NCBI GenBank assembly: GCA_033032175.1
Contig: CM065328.1
Location: 4,588,690 to 4,652,689 of the forward strand
From: Saturnia japonica
Lineage: Eukaryota; Arthropoda; Insecta; Lepidoptera; Saturniidae
Length of the DNA stretch: 64,000 nucleotides
Direction: 5' to 3'
Part shown: one piece after another, positions 23,646 through 35,522 of the stretch
Position numbering within the stretch: the first letter of the stretch is position 1
How the letters are laid out: the number at the start of each line of letters is the position of its first letter
The notes under the pieces: generated by a model
The model's database searches: none
Told to the model about the DNA's origin: nothing
The model's input: the letters and a program-made list of their open reading frames with translations, nothing else
Position numbers and translations under genes: made by a program

Positions 23646-23910
23646 CGTTTACAAACAATAAGTTTTATGTTAAAAATAAACACAATTCACTCTATTTTTA
23701 CTACAAACTAAACCCTGTAAACTTTTAATTAACAAAATAATACTTGTACAAAAGTTTGAAATGAACGTATGTACTCTGTTACTGATTTCAGACAATTCAA
23801 TTTTCAACAACAAATAGATGACAAAGAGATAGAGACGACGAACTCTAGTGTGTCAATTGACATAACGTAGCATTATTATTTTTTGTATGAAGATTACTTG
23901 ATTGATTAAA

Positions 23911-24944
23911 CGCTGTTATACACTATTATAGCTGATGGACCGGAAGGACGCATTGTAACGTTCAGACCCACTGATAAATAAAAAGTATTTTTATGCCTGT
24001 TTTGAAATATTGTTTTATCTTCAAACGAGTAGGTAACAAATCTGAATAAGTATAAAGATATCTTTCAACGATTGGTATTTCGTATATTATTTGTAAACGG
24101 TTTTGTTTTATATTTAGGACAGTTCGTTTTTTTTTTGTTAATTATTTATTTTCATTACCGCCGCTGGATCACTGTAGATAGTTGATCTTTTAGTAATTTA
24201 TACTAATATTATAAAACTGAAGAGTTTGTTTGTTTGTTTGCTTGAACGCGCTAATCTCAGGAACACTGCTGGTTCGAATGAAAAAGATATTTTAGTGTTT
24301 GATAGCCCATTTATCGAGGAAAGCTATAGGCTATATATTATATTATATCACGCTACGACCAATAGGAGCGGAGCATCAATGTAAAATGTTGCAAAAACGG
24401 GGGAAATTTATTTCTTTTGAGAGTTTCCATTATGTGACGCAGACGAAGTTGCGCGGGTCTACTAGTTTGAGATAAAATAGGAAAATATTTCCTATGAAGC
24501 CAAAGTTATAGGTAAGAAAGGGAATGAGATGACGCCGAGGTCATTTTTCTTAATCTGACGAAACATATCAGATATTGCCACAGTTGCGCTGCAAGATATT
24601 GTGATGATTTTACCACAACCTTTGTTTTTGAGCAACTTAAAGAGAAAGCAAAACATATCGTTACACCCGTGGGTATTAAAAATGCCGATGTTTAACGTGA
24701 AGAAGATTTATTTCAATTCTACACTGTTACAAAATACACAAACTCACAACCCTCAAAACTGAACTGCCTCGCCACTAAACGATCGCAGAAAAATAGTGAA
24801 TAGTCGCTAACTTTCTCGACGTTTAGTTTCTATGCCTACTCGAAGACGTAATCGAGGCGATAAGCCCTATACATGTGTGTGTAAACTGCGATATTTACAC
24901 AAACATGCGCCGCGGTTGTTTACAACGCGAACATTATTTCGAAG
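23911..24944 (+). repeat. Segmental duplication E, copy 2, right part
   Basis: Direct copy of 21081-21893, with a longer middle that includes a full Helitron-like element. Confidence 0.85.
24199..24465 (+). mobile_element. Non-autonomous Helitron-like element
   Basis: Head tactaatattataaaactga, then gtttgtttgtttg, cgctaatctcaggaac, and an end acgaagttgcgcgggtctac followed by TAG|T. It has the CTAG|T 3' end and shares its body with 49170-49428. Confidence 0.75.
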
Positions 24945-25428
24945 TCTTGACAAGTATGTAGTTGCTTCGAGATATTTCAGGAACAGGATTTTTCTATCTT
25001 TTTAATCGGGTTGTAACAGGTCGTAATAATATTATGTTCGATTTAGACATTTTTGAACATGAGTACATAGGTATACATGTGTACGTTTATTATTTATTTC
25101 AATATTTGGTTTCCTAAATGACTCAATAATTCAATCGATTCACTGTCACCCATGCATTGATCCAAAGTGACCCATTCGTAGGTCACTCGACTTGTCATAA
25201 ATGTACCTATTCTTGCTAAAAAATTTCTTTATCAATTAAGGTTGGATAACTCCTTTATGGATTTAATTAAAAAAAAAAAAAACAATGATTTAAATTTAGA
25301 ATGATTTAGAACAAAGTTTTAGATGTACAGGAGCTAGAAATAAAAGTGATCCACTGTTAACCACTCTTCCCTACGCATAAACCAGAGTGTGATATCAAAG
25401 TAAGGTAGGTAACGTGTTGACGGGGACG
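24945..25428. other. Spacer downstream of the 854-aa gene
   Basis: No gene. On the - strand this is the presumptive 3' flank of the 25429-27993 gene; candidate AATAAA signals lie near 25086-25101. Confidence 0.45.
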
Positions 25429-27993
25429 TTACGTGTCTACATCATTCTCTTGGCTGTAACGAGTTAATGATTTGAGATCTTCAAGTAACTCGTTTTGGTC
25501 GGGTTCATCTAATTTTCTTATTTTATTATGAACGTATTTGTAAATTATGGATCTTGATGACTCATTAATAGTATTATTCCAAACTTCTACTATTATCTTC
25601 CTCAAGTCGTCTAGACAGAAGCGCTCGAATGCCATGCGGAGTCCGTGTTTTTGCACGGATAATGGCCTGTCTAATAATGACATAACGAACTCTAAACATA
25701 AAGGCTTAGGTAGTTTAGCTAAATATGAATTGAACATTGGCAAACAATAGTGAACATAGTCTCCCTTAATATACTTCGTTATGTCTGATAGAGGAATTGG
25801 AGGTCGCGAGTAGCAAGCCATTTTACAAATTGCTTTTTGAATGCTTAACATTTTCCGGTCGACCTTAGTGTGATCTATTATATCCACTTCAGGAATATGG
25901 TTAGCCATGAATTCTGTTTTAAAATTAATATCAGCCAACTCGAAGATACCATATACGGACGTTTTAATTGTACTTGGCCTCGAATTTCGTTCGTCGATCA
26001 TTTCTTTGAATAATATCAGAAAAATTGTTGCAAGATCATTTGAGAAATAAGTTCGTAATATTTTCAAAAACTTATTGAATTTGAAGGAATTAAAGGCCTC
26101 ATTAATTTCATTCTTTATTAAGGGCAAATTCAAAATAACTAGTTCTTTATTCTTTTTCAAGTAACCTATCAAACGTTCTTGTGTTAACTTTGGTTCGAAT
26201 ACTCTTATTAATAAATGATGCCGGAACTCTTCAAAGTCTAACATTATATATTTATTGACAATCTCAGGAATATCTTCTTTTGGTTTTTGATATTGATACA
26301 AAAGGTCTAAAACAAAGTGTATATATTTTCTGATTCCAAATTTAACTTCATCATTGTATATCTCATTATCAAATGATTTTATTTTGTTTAAATAAAATTG
26401 TAACAAATATAGATAAACAATGATTACATTTTCTTCAGTTAATTTATCAGTTTGTAGTCTGAATGAGTACATATAAATTCCCGAATCTATACAATTTCTC
26501 AATGCCTCGGGTACTTCCTTTCCGTGAATAATATGGTATATCAAAGCTATATATTTATAATCGCTTTTACAACTACAACCTTCAAGAATTTTATAAACTT
26601 CTAAACTATACAATACTTTGTTAAATGCATTCCAGCAACTTTCACTGAAGTTATAGACGTCGTGTTCTGCTAAAATGGCATCAACAAAATGCTCTTTATA
26701 ATGTTGTTGCTCTTTAAAATGCTTTTTATAATAATAATCAAACAAAATTTTCAAATCTCTTTCAGTCTTGGCAGATTCAACTAATACTGATATTGCTTCG
26801 GTTCTAGTATCGATGTTGACAGCCGCCTGAATATATTTTTTGACTACAGCGAAAGCTTTATCAAATGAAACGAATTTATACCAACGGTAATCTCTATCAG
26901 TGCCAAGTAGTTCTAAATGACTGTGTACATGTCTTAAAGCCCATTTCTCTCTTTCTTCTGGATTCATCAATTTATATAATTTTGCGTTGTAAAATTCTAT
27001 GCTCATTTCAAATTCTGTATATAGATATTGATTGATGAAAATATTATTAATAAATTGCAGTCTCTGGTCTGAAGGTATCTTTGCAAGTATATAGTCATAT
27101 TTATTACAAAAGTTCTTGTTCCATAAATCAATTGGATGAGGATATTTATAAGAAATTAAAGTTTTGATATAAAATTTGGCATCTTCGACAGTACTATATC
27201 GAACTAACATACTCTTATTCAGTAGGTACAGGTATGTCATTGGACTTTTATAAATTTCGTCCTTGTGTTTTTTCATGATATCTTTCGAAATTCTCGAGCC
27301 CATCCGCTTAAAATTACTCCAATGACAATTAGATTTTCTTAACAATTCTATATACTTTACATCTGATATAAAATAAAATTGTCTCAGTTGGTATAATGTA
27401 GTAATTGTCTGATTATACTTTGAAGCTGTATTATAATATGCTTCAGCTAAATCAAAACAGTTTCCCAAGAAATTTGTTAAAAGTTCATTTGATTTTCTTA
27501 ACTTATTTAAAACATTTACATCTTTAAGTATCTCTAGTTTAAATGATTCCGTTGTAAACATAAGAAACTTCATTGCAATGTTCATTAGTTTCACTTTATT
27601 ACAGTAGCCATAGAAGTTTTTTGCTCTCTCATCACTCAAGTGCATTGAAATCGCTGTTAGAAACTTTTTGGTCATTTTAAGAGACATGAGTGGAAAGATA
27701 TTCTCATCAAGATACTCAGGGTTGATGATGTGAGAATACTCATTACTATAAAGCCAAATACACTTCAACGCCTTTGAGATGTACAAGCTATCACCAGACT
27801 TCAGAATTACAATGATATATTTTATATTTTTATATTCGGAGGCGACTCCGATTTTGTAGAGTTTGTCAACGTCGGATTTATCTTCTTGAGACTTTATTAA
27901 ATCAAAATTAATTTTGTTTTTTGCAGCATCTCTTATCACAGCGTTGAGCTGCTTTTGTCTTTCACCGAGACTAATTCCAGTTAGTTCTATCAT
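25429..27993 (-). CDS. Uncharacterised 854-aa helical protein, intronless
   Basis: I do not recognise this gene. It is one uninterrupted frame from ATG at 27993 to TAA at 25429-25431. The protein is rich in Lys, Ile, Leu and Tyr. No signal peptide, membrane segment or catalytic motif is apparent. It looks made throughout of short amphipathic helices, suggesting an alpha-solenoid (HEAT- or TPR-like) fold. The C-terminal part is the most motif-like: PPIPLSDITKYI (about residue 730) and RPLSVQKHGLRMAFE (about 765), the latter resembling a HEAT helix. A small Cys group (EGCSCKSDYKY) lies mid-protein. The start was chosen as the first ATG of the frame. Survival of 854 codons beside fully decayed transposons implies constraint or recent origin. 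There is no poly(A) tract or duplication marking a retrocopy. It could be a lineage-specific family member; function unknown. Confidence 0.8.
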   Translation of the reverse strand: MIELTGISLGERQKQLNAVIRDAAKNKINFDLIKSQEDKSDVDKLYKIGVASEYKNIKYIIVILKSGDSLYISKALKCIWLYSNEYSHIINPEYLDENIFPLMSLKMTKKFLTAISMHLSDERAKNFYGYCNKVKLMNIAMKFLMFTTESFKLEILKDVNVLNKLRKSNELLTNFLGNCFDLAEAYYNTASKYNQTITTLYQLRQFYFISDVKYIELLRKSNCHWSNFKRMGSRISKDIMKKHKDEIYKSPMTYLYLLNKSMLVRYSTVEDAKFYIKTLISYKYPHPIDLWNKNFCNKYDYILAKIPSDQRLQFINNIFINQYLYTEFEMSIEFYNAKLYKLMNPEEREKWALRHVHSHLELLGTDRDYRWYKFVSFDKAFAVVKKYIQAAVNIDTRTEAISVLVESAKTERDLKILFDYYYKKHFKEQQHYKEHFVDAILAEHDVYNFSESCWNAFNKVLYSLEVYKILEGCSCKSDYKYIALIYHIIHGKEVPEALRNCIDSGIYMYSFRLQTDKLTEENVIIVYLYLLQFYLNKIKSFDNEIYNDEVKFGIRKYIHFVLDLLYQYQKPKEDIPEIVNKYIMLDFEEFRHHLLIRVFEPKLTQERLIGYLKKNKELVILNLPLIKNEINEAFNSFKFNKFLKILRTYFSNDLATIFLILFKEMIDERNSRPSTIKTSVYGIFELADINFKTEFMANHIPEVDIIDHTKVDRKMLSIQKAICKMACYSRPPIPLSDITKYIKGDYVHYCLPMFNSYLAKLPKPLCLEFVMSLLDRPLSVQKHGLRMAFERFCLDDLRKIIVEVWNNTINESSRSIIYKYVHNKIRKLDEPDQNELLEDLKSLTRYSQENDVDT

Positions 27994-28194
27994 CGTGATG
28001 ATATTACTAAAACAAAATAAATCAGTTTTAATATACAGTACCTATTATATATTTAAATCCTAACTAGGCAACTCGTTATGTCTATAATACGTTTTATTTT
28101 TTTCCTACTAGCATACGTTGTAAAGTTTAAACATAAACTAGAGTAAAATGCAAAAAAATAGGTAATCAAAGTTTTTCAAATAATAAAAACTAAT

Positions 28195-28206
28195 CACGTG
28201 ACGTCA
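28195..28206. promoter_or_regulatory. Overlapping E-box and CRE-like palindromes upstream of the 854-aa gene
   Basis: CACGTG (28195-28200) overlaps TGACGTCA (28199-28206), about 200 bp upstream of the ATG at 27993. Both are perfect palindromic binding cores for bHLH and bZIP factors. A regulatory role is inferred only from sequence and position. Confidence 0.4.
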
Positions 28207-28770
28207 TCTTGATGATATAGATTTATCAGATACCAACTAGCGGTGAACCAGGGCTCCATATGCGTTTGTTACGCAGTACAATTATTGTCATCCAGCAGTT
28301 TTACTCATATTACTGACACTTTGGGTAGGTGTCCTATCAGTTGAGGAAAGGTATGTAAGTACTTCCTCACAAGGTACAATTTTTAACAAAATCGGATGTA
28401 AATAAAACAAAAATTGTTGTATGATTTCTAAAAGTATTAATATGACGATTCTTATAGCAAATTAATATTGAAATGTCATATATATATTTTCCGTGTACAG
28501 AATTTCACGAAAATCAGCTAAGAATTGATTTTTTTATTATTATCTTATAATTTCAAAAACTTATAATGTATTACAATTCAATAGCCTATCTATCAATCAT
28601 GGCTAAAGAGCAAAATTTAACTTTATAAAATTGTCTTTATGATGAAGTAACTTTTGTTTGTAAGGATATTAATCCTTATATGCCATATATCCATATTATA
28701 TGCAATGTCTAAAAAATAATGCTTATAAATCACTTCTTAAAATTTTCAACAATTCTTTGTCACATAATAT
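28207..28770. other. No gene seen
   Basis: AT-rich upstream flank of the 854-aa gene; no element recognised. Confidence 0.45.
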
Positions 28771-29120
28771 CTTATTGTGGCTTATGTATAAGAGATAGGC
28801 ATATGCTATCGCTTTTTTTTTTAGATATACTAATGACCAATATTATTGTAAAACATTGTATTTCCGTATTATTAACGCCAGCGCATGCGGCTAAATCAGT
28901 TCAGGAAGGCCTCGACTTCCGACTTATGTAGCAAAAATCAATATTTAAGGCTATCTGAGAGTTGTAACCTAATCTTAAATAGCCTATACATATTCCTCGA
29001 GAGTCTGGCTATCATATACAAAGAGAATTTTACGAATCCGACTGGTAGTTTCAGAGATTAGTGTGTTTAAACAAACAAACAAACAAAAAAACCTTTCCCC
29101 TTTTTTATATTAGTATAGAT
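28771..29120 (-). repeat. Helitron-like non-autonomous repeat, copy 2 (inverted)
   Basis: Reverse-complement relative of 4525-4875, from cttattgtggcttatg through cgccagcgcatgcgg to ttagtatagat, with an (AAAC)n stretch near 29066-29092. Confidence 0.7.
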
Positions 29121-32100
29121 AGGTATCTATGGGGATATTTAATAATTTATTAATATTGATTAGTTTTAAGGCTTAAAATCATCTTGCTTAAAATTAAAAG
29201 TCTATGATAAAGAATAAAAATAAAACAATTATTTTATTGTTCTCTAAAAAACACTTTTTTTATTTACATTAAATTTAAAACTGCTTTTTACATAATTGTG
29301 TTTACGTTTATTCCTAGGTACCTACTGTCATAATTTAAAAGTGCAACTTACACATTGTAAGTCGTTTTTCTATATTCAAAGAGTGAATAAATAAAAGTTT
29401 GTTTTGTTCATTTATTGATTTTGTTATAAAAGTAAAAAAACTAAAGCCTGTACCCGGATGCAAAAGTGCCTAGTTACTGCACAAATGTGTTGATGCAATA
29501 TTTGGTTCTGCTGAATTTGTACTATAAACAATAAATATCAATTTATATAATATATATCCGCTAAGATAAATAAGCAAACTTCGCTAATCTACATACCATA
29601 TTATATTAAAAAAACTTTAAAATATTACCTACACTTTTCACACTTCATAAAACCTCACATTTCACTGTTCCTTATGAAGTACACATCAATATACAGAACT
29701 TTAATCCAAAGTAGTATCTAATAGATAATGAATATCATATCTATATGTGACTCTTTAATCATTATCAATAAAATATGATATCCTTACATATTACAAAAGG
29801 CTATGCCTCTGTCTGTCCGTTAGTATGTTTATAAGGGCTTGCTCTACAAATCAGTAAAACTTTCTTTTTTTTTTTATTGACTATACTGTTAGCCTTAGGT
29901 GTCCTGGAGCCTCTGACGACTTTTACAGCTCCACCGGACTGTACAAAAAAGTTCAAAAAAAAAGCAGTAAAACAAAGGAGATAGGGTTCGGGGGCATGTG
30001 TAGTGCGAACGCGTCTGGCCTAAATTGGGCTTGATATTGATTTTTGTTTGTAGTCGAATTCACACCGTGAACGAGTACACATCTGTTGATTTTTGACAAA
30101 ATGCCACTTGTTCAGTATTTCAGTCCGAAAGTCTCCTGTGCCCTCAGTGTTAAGTTTAGTTGCAAGTTCCTTCCATTTCATTGCATTTAAATGGCGACCT
30201 CGGGGTCCACCACTTGGCTTCGATAAATCTCCATTTCTTAAAAAAATAAATACCGCAAATCAGCGAACAAGTTTTTACATACAATACCTATGTACTAAAA
30301 CAAATGTTAAATTAAAAATACTCACTGTTCCATGAAGTCTACCATAATTGCGAACTGTTGGTAGCTTGTTCTCATATCTGCACTTTGCACACAAAAACTT
30401 AAAAATAAACTTAAATTTTGTGATAAAATAGAAAGAACGTAACCAGCGTAAGTAGCAAGTAAGGCTAACGTGATTTATTTTAAAATTTTCAATCATAAAC
30501 AAACGGAAGCGTCACTTCAAGCCCGTTCCGAAGTTACTGTAAAAAAACCTATTAATATATTTGTACAATTTTATATTAAGACTATATCTTATATCGAGAA
30601 AATAATAATACATAACCATAGAACAGTATTCATATTCTTTAATATTTTCATAGTTTTGTTTATATTTTTTCTTAAAAACTTATAAATTGTTAGATTATTT
30701 GTATCATTCGCTTTATTGAAATGTTTCGAACGCACCATTCACTCGGTCATTTTTACTGTAGAATGACGTCACGTTCAAACACATCGAGGCCACGAGACTC
30801 GATAGAAGTTGGTTCGTGACTCATAAGCTCGATAGTCGACACAAACGTATCGAGAGCTCGCTTCGAATACCTTAGGTGTTGACACGATTTAAATCTATCC
30901 GACTTTTTCACAACTTCAATTTTTTGCATGAAAAAACCTTGCCACTTAAAAAGTTTTATTGAAGCATCACGGCAAAAACATTTATTTGCTGTCAACACAT
31001 GGTGATATTAACAAAGTGTGGAAAGAGCAAAATATTTTTCTGGTTAATAACCATTCAATAACTAAGTCGAGCATAAGTAACGTTTATAATTAAAAAAATA
31101 ATAATCATTGTTTAAGACGTTAAGTATTACTTAGTTAATTGGTAGCTAAGCAGATGGTTAGTTGATTTTTATAAGTAAGACTTATCTCTGTTTTTATCTC
31201 TGAGTAAGACCGTTTATCTCTGCTATGAACCATGTATAAAGTTGCAGTATGCCACAGACTAATGCAGCTTTATCTATGACAGGGGAGGAAAGTTACTATC
31301 AGTTACTATTTCCCGTAGATCTATTGTTTTGGTTGCACCATCTCATAGTTGTGTTCCTAATTAGTACCTAATCAATTCTTTATTATTTTACTCAATAGAA
31401 AGCAAAACAAAATCGATTATATCGATATCAATTCGATTATAATTGTACTTAGGTTTTTATTGAATATAGTAATTTGAACGTATTGAATTTATAATATTTA
31501 TAGATAATTCACAATTAAATTGTTTTTGAATAAACAACAAATAATATTTATTTTTAGTCAAAATAATATAATCGATTTAAAATACCGATACTTAGCAAAC
31601 TACTTACTTTCATTTGATACCGTAGTAGTGGAAAAGTATCGTTACTTACTTGTACTGTAATTATTTTATTTTTTCTATGAACTGAAGACAAGTAAACCCT
31701 ACAATATTTTCACATAAATTTTATGTTTACGAAAATTATGACTTCCAGTCTGCTTTCCAAAAACAATTACTTTTCACGATATTTTCCCGTTTATAGAAGC
31801 CGTGATCGTCGCGCTAGCTTTTGAAAATAATCTTACTCAAGGCACAGAGGTGCCAACTACGTGCAAAATTATTCGTGCTTGTTTAAATAACTTTGGAAAG
31901 ATAGATTTTATATATTTTCTATCTTTATCGTATGCATTTGTAAAAGTTTCGGAACAAGATTAACAAATTGCGCTACGTTCTACAAAATGACATTAATCAT
32001 GCAAGCGTTGGCCCTCTATTCATCATAATTTTATTTATTACTTTCTTCTATGATGCAGTTTCTAATAAAAGAAAAATTTTATTTATGGAAATAGGGAGGA

Positions 32101-33070
32101 AAAAATATTCAATATAAGTGACAGTAGGTATTCAATGACCCTTCTTCTTCATATTATTAACTTTCAAACTAGACCTGTTTATTGAAAACCATTCGTGTCA
32201 TTATCAAGTGAATACAGTGTTTTGTCTTTTAGAACGCATTCATTATCCCAACAAGATAGTGGCTCTCCCTTGTTAGAACTTTCTAGGGAGTTTTTGTGGC
32301 ACCTCAAAATATATGCTTTCAGTTTATATTTATTATCCCTTTCACACATTAACCAAGCTATATGTTGAAGCAAAGAGGCTTTGATATAAAACTAGTATAA
32401 TCTCTTTGCATATCATTGTATGTTTTTTCTTTATAAAACACAATGCTTTAAATGTCTTGTCAACTGAAAAATGTCAAGTGAGAAAATATAATATATTGTT
32501 TGAGATACAAATATATATTTTCTAACATATTGTGATATAATTAGCTAATATTGTTACCTATTCCAAATTGTTTATTATTTGCTATAACTACAAATAATGA
32601 AATATAATATTCGTACGATTCCTGGCTAAAACTGTGTTTTTCATATAAGACTCTGCTTATGGTGTGAACAAACACATTATATTGCTACATCGGCAATACT
32701 AACACTATATTATGCATAATGCCACCAATATTACATATTCCACCTCAAGATCCCGCTAAAAAAACCCCCAGACTAGTTTTGAAAAATTACTAATCTTATC
32801 TTTTTTTTTTAACACGCTTTTATTAGCTTCACCTGTATGTATGTATGTATGTAACCAACCCCTTTGAGCTCGATTTTGTCCTACTTTGAATGATCAGATT
32901 TAATTCAAACTTTGCACACCTGTTAAAAGTCGATGACAATGCAATAATCCGATCAAAGCATCTGATTATCCTAATTAGATTCGCCAGGATTAATTAATTT
33001 CTTTCCGCATTCTTTGCATGCGAGTAAGAGAGATAGAGCTAGTGCGCGAACTACGCATGCGTGCAGTTCC
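29121..33070. other. Long stretch without a supported gene
   Basis: AT-rich sequence. Visible details are a poly(T) tract and gtgtcctggagcctctgac segment near 29860-29960 that looks repeat-derived, and a (TATG)n microsatellite near 32835-32853 within a dispersed-repeat-like segment (gctcgattttgtcctacttt). Small open frames (30093-30998, 32179-32373) show no motifs. Confidence 0.45.
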
Positions 33071-33292
33071 ACACTTACTCTTTCGGGCATGCAAGGTTGT
33101 ACAGTTGATCATGCAGTCATTTATTTGGGTCCGCGATTGTTTGCTGCTGGACAAGCTTATGTGGCACTTAGTCGTGGAAGATCCTTGGACGGTATACGAA
33201 TTGAAGAACTTGATTGCTCAAAATTAACAGGAAGAACTCCATGTAACAGTGAAGCATTGAATGAAATGATTCGATTACGAGATAAACCATAA
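33071..33292 (+). pseudogene. Helitron Rep/helicase, extreme C-terminal (Pif1-type) remnant
   Basis: The reading frame contains GMQGCTVDHAVIYLG, then RLFAAGQAYVALSRGRSLDG and RIEELDCSKLTG, ending in TAA at 33290-33292. VALSR is helicase motif VI of Pif1-type helicases and the surrounding wording is that of Helitron-encoded helicases, which unwind DNA during rolling-circle transposition. Only the last ~70 residues remain; the upstream frame is not homologous. It is a fragment of an autonomous Helitron. Confidence 0.8.
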
Positions 33293-33623
33293 AATCTACA
33301 ATTAGTCACAGAGTGAAAATTCACACTCATCCTCATTCTCAGTGTCGCCAACAGATTCGCTCCTATGATTATAATATTATGTAAAGTGATTACGGATTGA
33401 AAATTCCATACTCAAGCATTAATGTGACTGACTGTCTATGTAAATAAGGTTGCACCTCTATGTGTCTCGCGGTTTATATTGGCATCATAGAAATCTTTGA
33501 ATATGTGTTCTTAACCAAGATACAATCGCAACACATTTGTACATATTAAGGGCGGTTGATAGTTAGCAAATCGAACTAAATAATTTATAGTTTAAAAAAT
33601 TTAACTAAAAAATGAAAACTAAA

Positions 33624-33990
33624 TAATAGTTTAAAAAAACTTAAAAAAACACGCTTTCATAAAAAAACCAACTAAAAAACAGAAAATAAAATTTAATAAA
33701 TTTGATTAAGTACAGTGTAAAAAAAATGAATGTACATTATTGTAAAAAAGCGTGGGGTGCATAGTGTCAATAATTATAATCATTTTATTGACAGATAATG
33801 AGTAGAAGAATCATCACTTCGATAATATAATATCTTAAAAAGCGCTTTGAATACACTCCACGCTTTTTTACAATAATGTACATTCATTTTTTTTTACACT
33901 GTACTTAATCAAATTTATTAAATTTTATTTTCTGTTTTTTAGTTGGTTTTTTTATGAAAGCGTGTTTTTTTAAGTTTTTTTAAACTATTA
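33624..33990. repeat. Fold-back element with about 132-bp near-perfect arms
   Basis: Left arm 33624-33755 (taatagtttaaaaaaactta ... aaaagcgtgg) and right arm 33858-33990 are inverted copies with almost no mismatch by eye. They are separated by about 102 bp. No coding capacity. It fits a MITE or fold-back element; no clear target duplication was found. Confidence 0.8.
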
Positions 33991-35522
33991 TTTTTCCTTT
34001 AGAATTACTTTTCATTATAATTTAAATAATACTTTATGGACAATGCTCAGAAAACATAAGCAAAGTAGACCAAAAGTGAAGAAACATGACATTCCCCTTC
34101 ACATAAGGAAATGTCAATACATTTGAAGAGTTCTAAAAGCATGTTTCATCTGACCAGTACCCAATGTTCCCCTGCTATGCAAATTTGTGTGAAAATGACT
34201 CACATTCCATCATAGCAGTGCCAACGTTGAGCCTTGAGAAAGTGTTTTCTTCTATCAATAATATAAAAACCTGTCTGAAAAATTGATTTTCCAAACTGCT
34301 AGGCTAAGTAGGTAGATATACTAAGTTTTAATTTTACTGTCTTCACCTTGTTTGCTCCTTGGATGACGCCACAGTGCATAGACTTCTTTACTATCATGAA
34401 TCTGTCCTGAATCTTCTTAGATATCTGTGCGTTGCGTAGATACGTAGAAAGATGAAGCTATCATGCCGTCTATCGGAGACAATAATATAATGTTCATTAT
34501 TTTGTATTATTATAACGAAAACATCGATGCATAGAGGAGAGTAATACATAGGGAATAGAGAGCCAACTCTTGCGTTTTTAATGCTAACATGTTGAACGTA
34601 GCTCAATCTATAAATCTTGTTCCGAAATTTTATATAAATACGTACGCATAGCTATAGCTAGTTATTTACGCAAAGGATACTGATATTTCTGAGCTGTGAT
34701 CGAACAAGATGAAGTATGAGCTCAAAAAAATGACTATATTTTTATATTAAAAAATGCAACATACTAACACAATTTACAATCTAAAAAATGAGAAAACTAA
34801 AAAGTAAGTTAAGATGTAAGTAAAGGTAATCGATAATTGTAAATGTAAAAATAAAAAATAGTGCAATGCTAACATCCGCTGATTATTTTAACCAAAACAA
34901 TTAAATTAATTACATAGAACGGACAGATTAAAGGTCCTAAAAATCATATATCATTATTTATAAAGAAATTTTATGATTCATGACATGATTTCAATTCATT
35001 AGATACATTTTAATCGAACTGTATTTTTAGTCTGTGCTGACATCTTACAACCCCGGATTCCGATGCGTCGTTAGCTTTGTATTAGAGGTGGGCGATTATG
35101 AATAATTTACATATTTGAGATATACCGATAATGGCTTATGAGTGATATTCATAATCGAATCATGAATATGAATGATCATTCATTATAGAGCCTTTGATGT
35201 AATATCCAGAGCTGGCCGAGAGTGGAGAGTAAAGAAAAAGGTTACAACGACTTTTCATTAGGGCATATACCTAATAACCTTGAACCTAATTAACAGCGGC
35301 GACCTTACCCATTGCGAGACTCCGGGCGGCAGGTCTTTGCGAATCCTTTTATCCCACGGAAAAGTACCTATGTGATGCGAAAGTAGGTCTGGTTGTTTAG
35401 TAGGTATTCGTTATGTTTGACGAGAAATGCTAAAGTTATACAAATAAATAAAATTTGAGTTTTAAAATGTTTTATTTACATTGAGAGATTTACAAAATTA
35501 ACAAATACAGAGATGGTAAATT
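33991..35522. other. No gene seen
   Basis: AT-rich. Around 35090-35180 there are short self-complementary attcat/atgaat motifs. No frame or bounded repeat is supported. Confidence 0.45.

Larger units (their letters stand above)
9507..23900. mobile_element. Composite of P-superfamily (THAP9-like) elements bounded by long inverted arms
   Basis: The left arm (9507-9728, resuming at 13123 to about 13812) and the right arm (23900 back to about 23010) are inverted copies of the same 5' region: caagtaatcttcatac at the outer end, a leader, the THAP exon and part of its intron. Between the arms lie P-transposase exons and a second decayed copy. The arms could be the 5' ends of two elements facing inward, or an inverted duplication of one. 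I do not see a target-site duplication at the outer ends, so the boundaries are provisional. Confidence 0.6.

Noticed and set aside
30753..30998. An 81-codon - strand frame
   Set aside because: No recognisable motif, splice context or repeat homology; length is within chance expectation.
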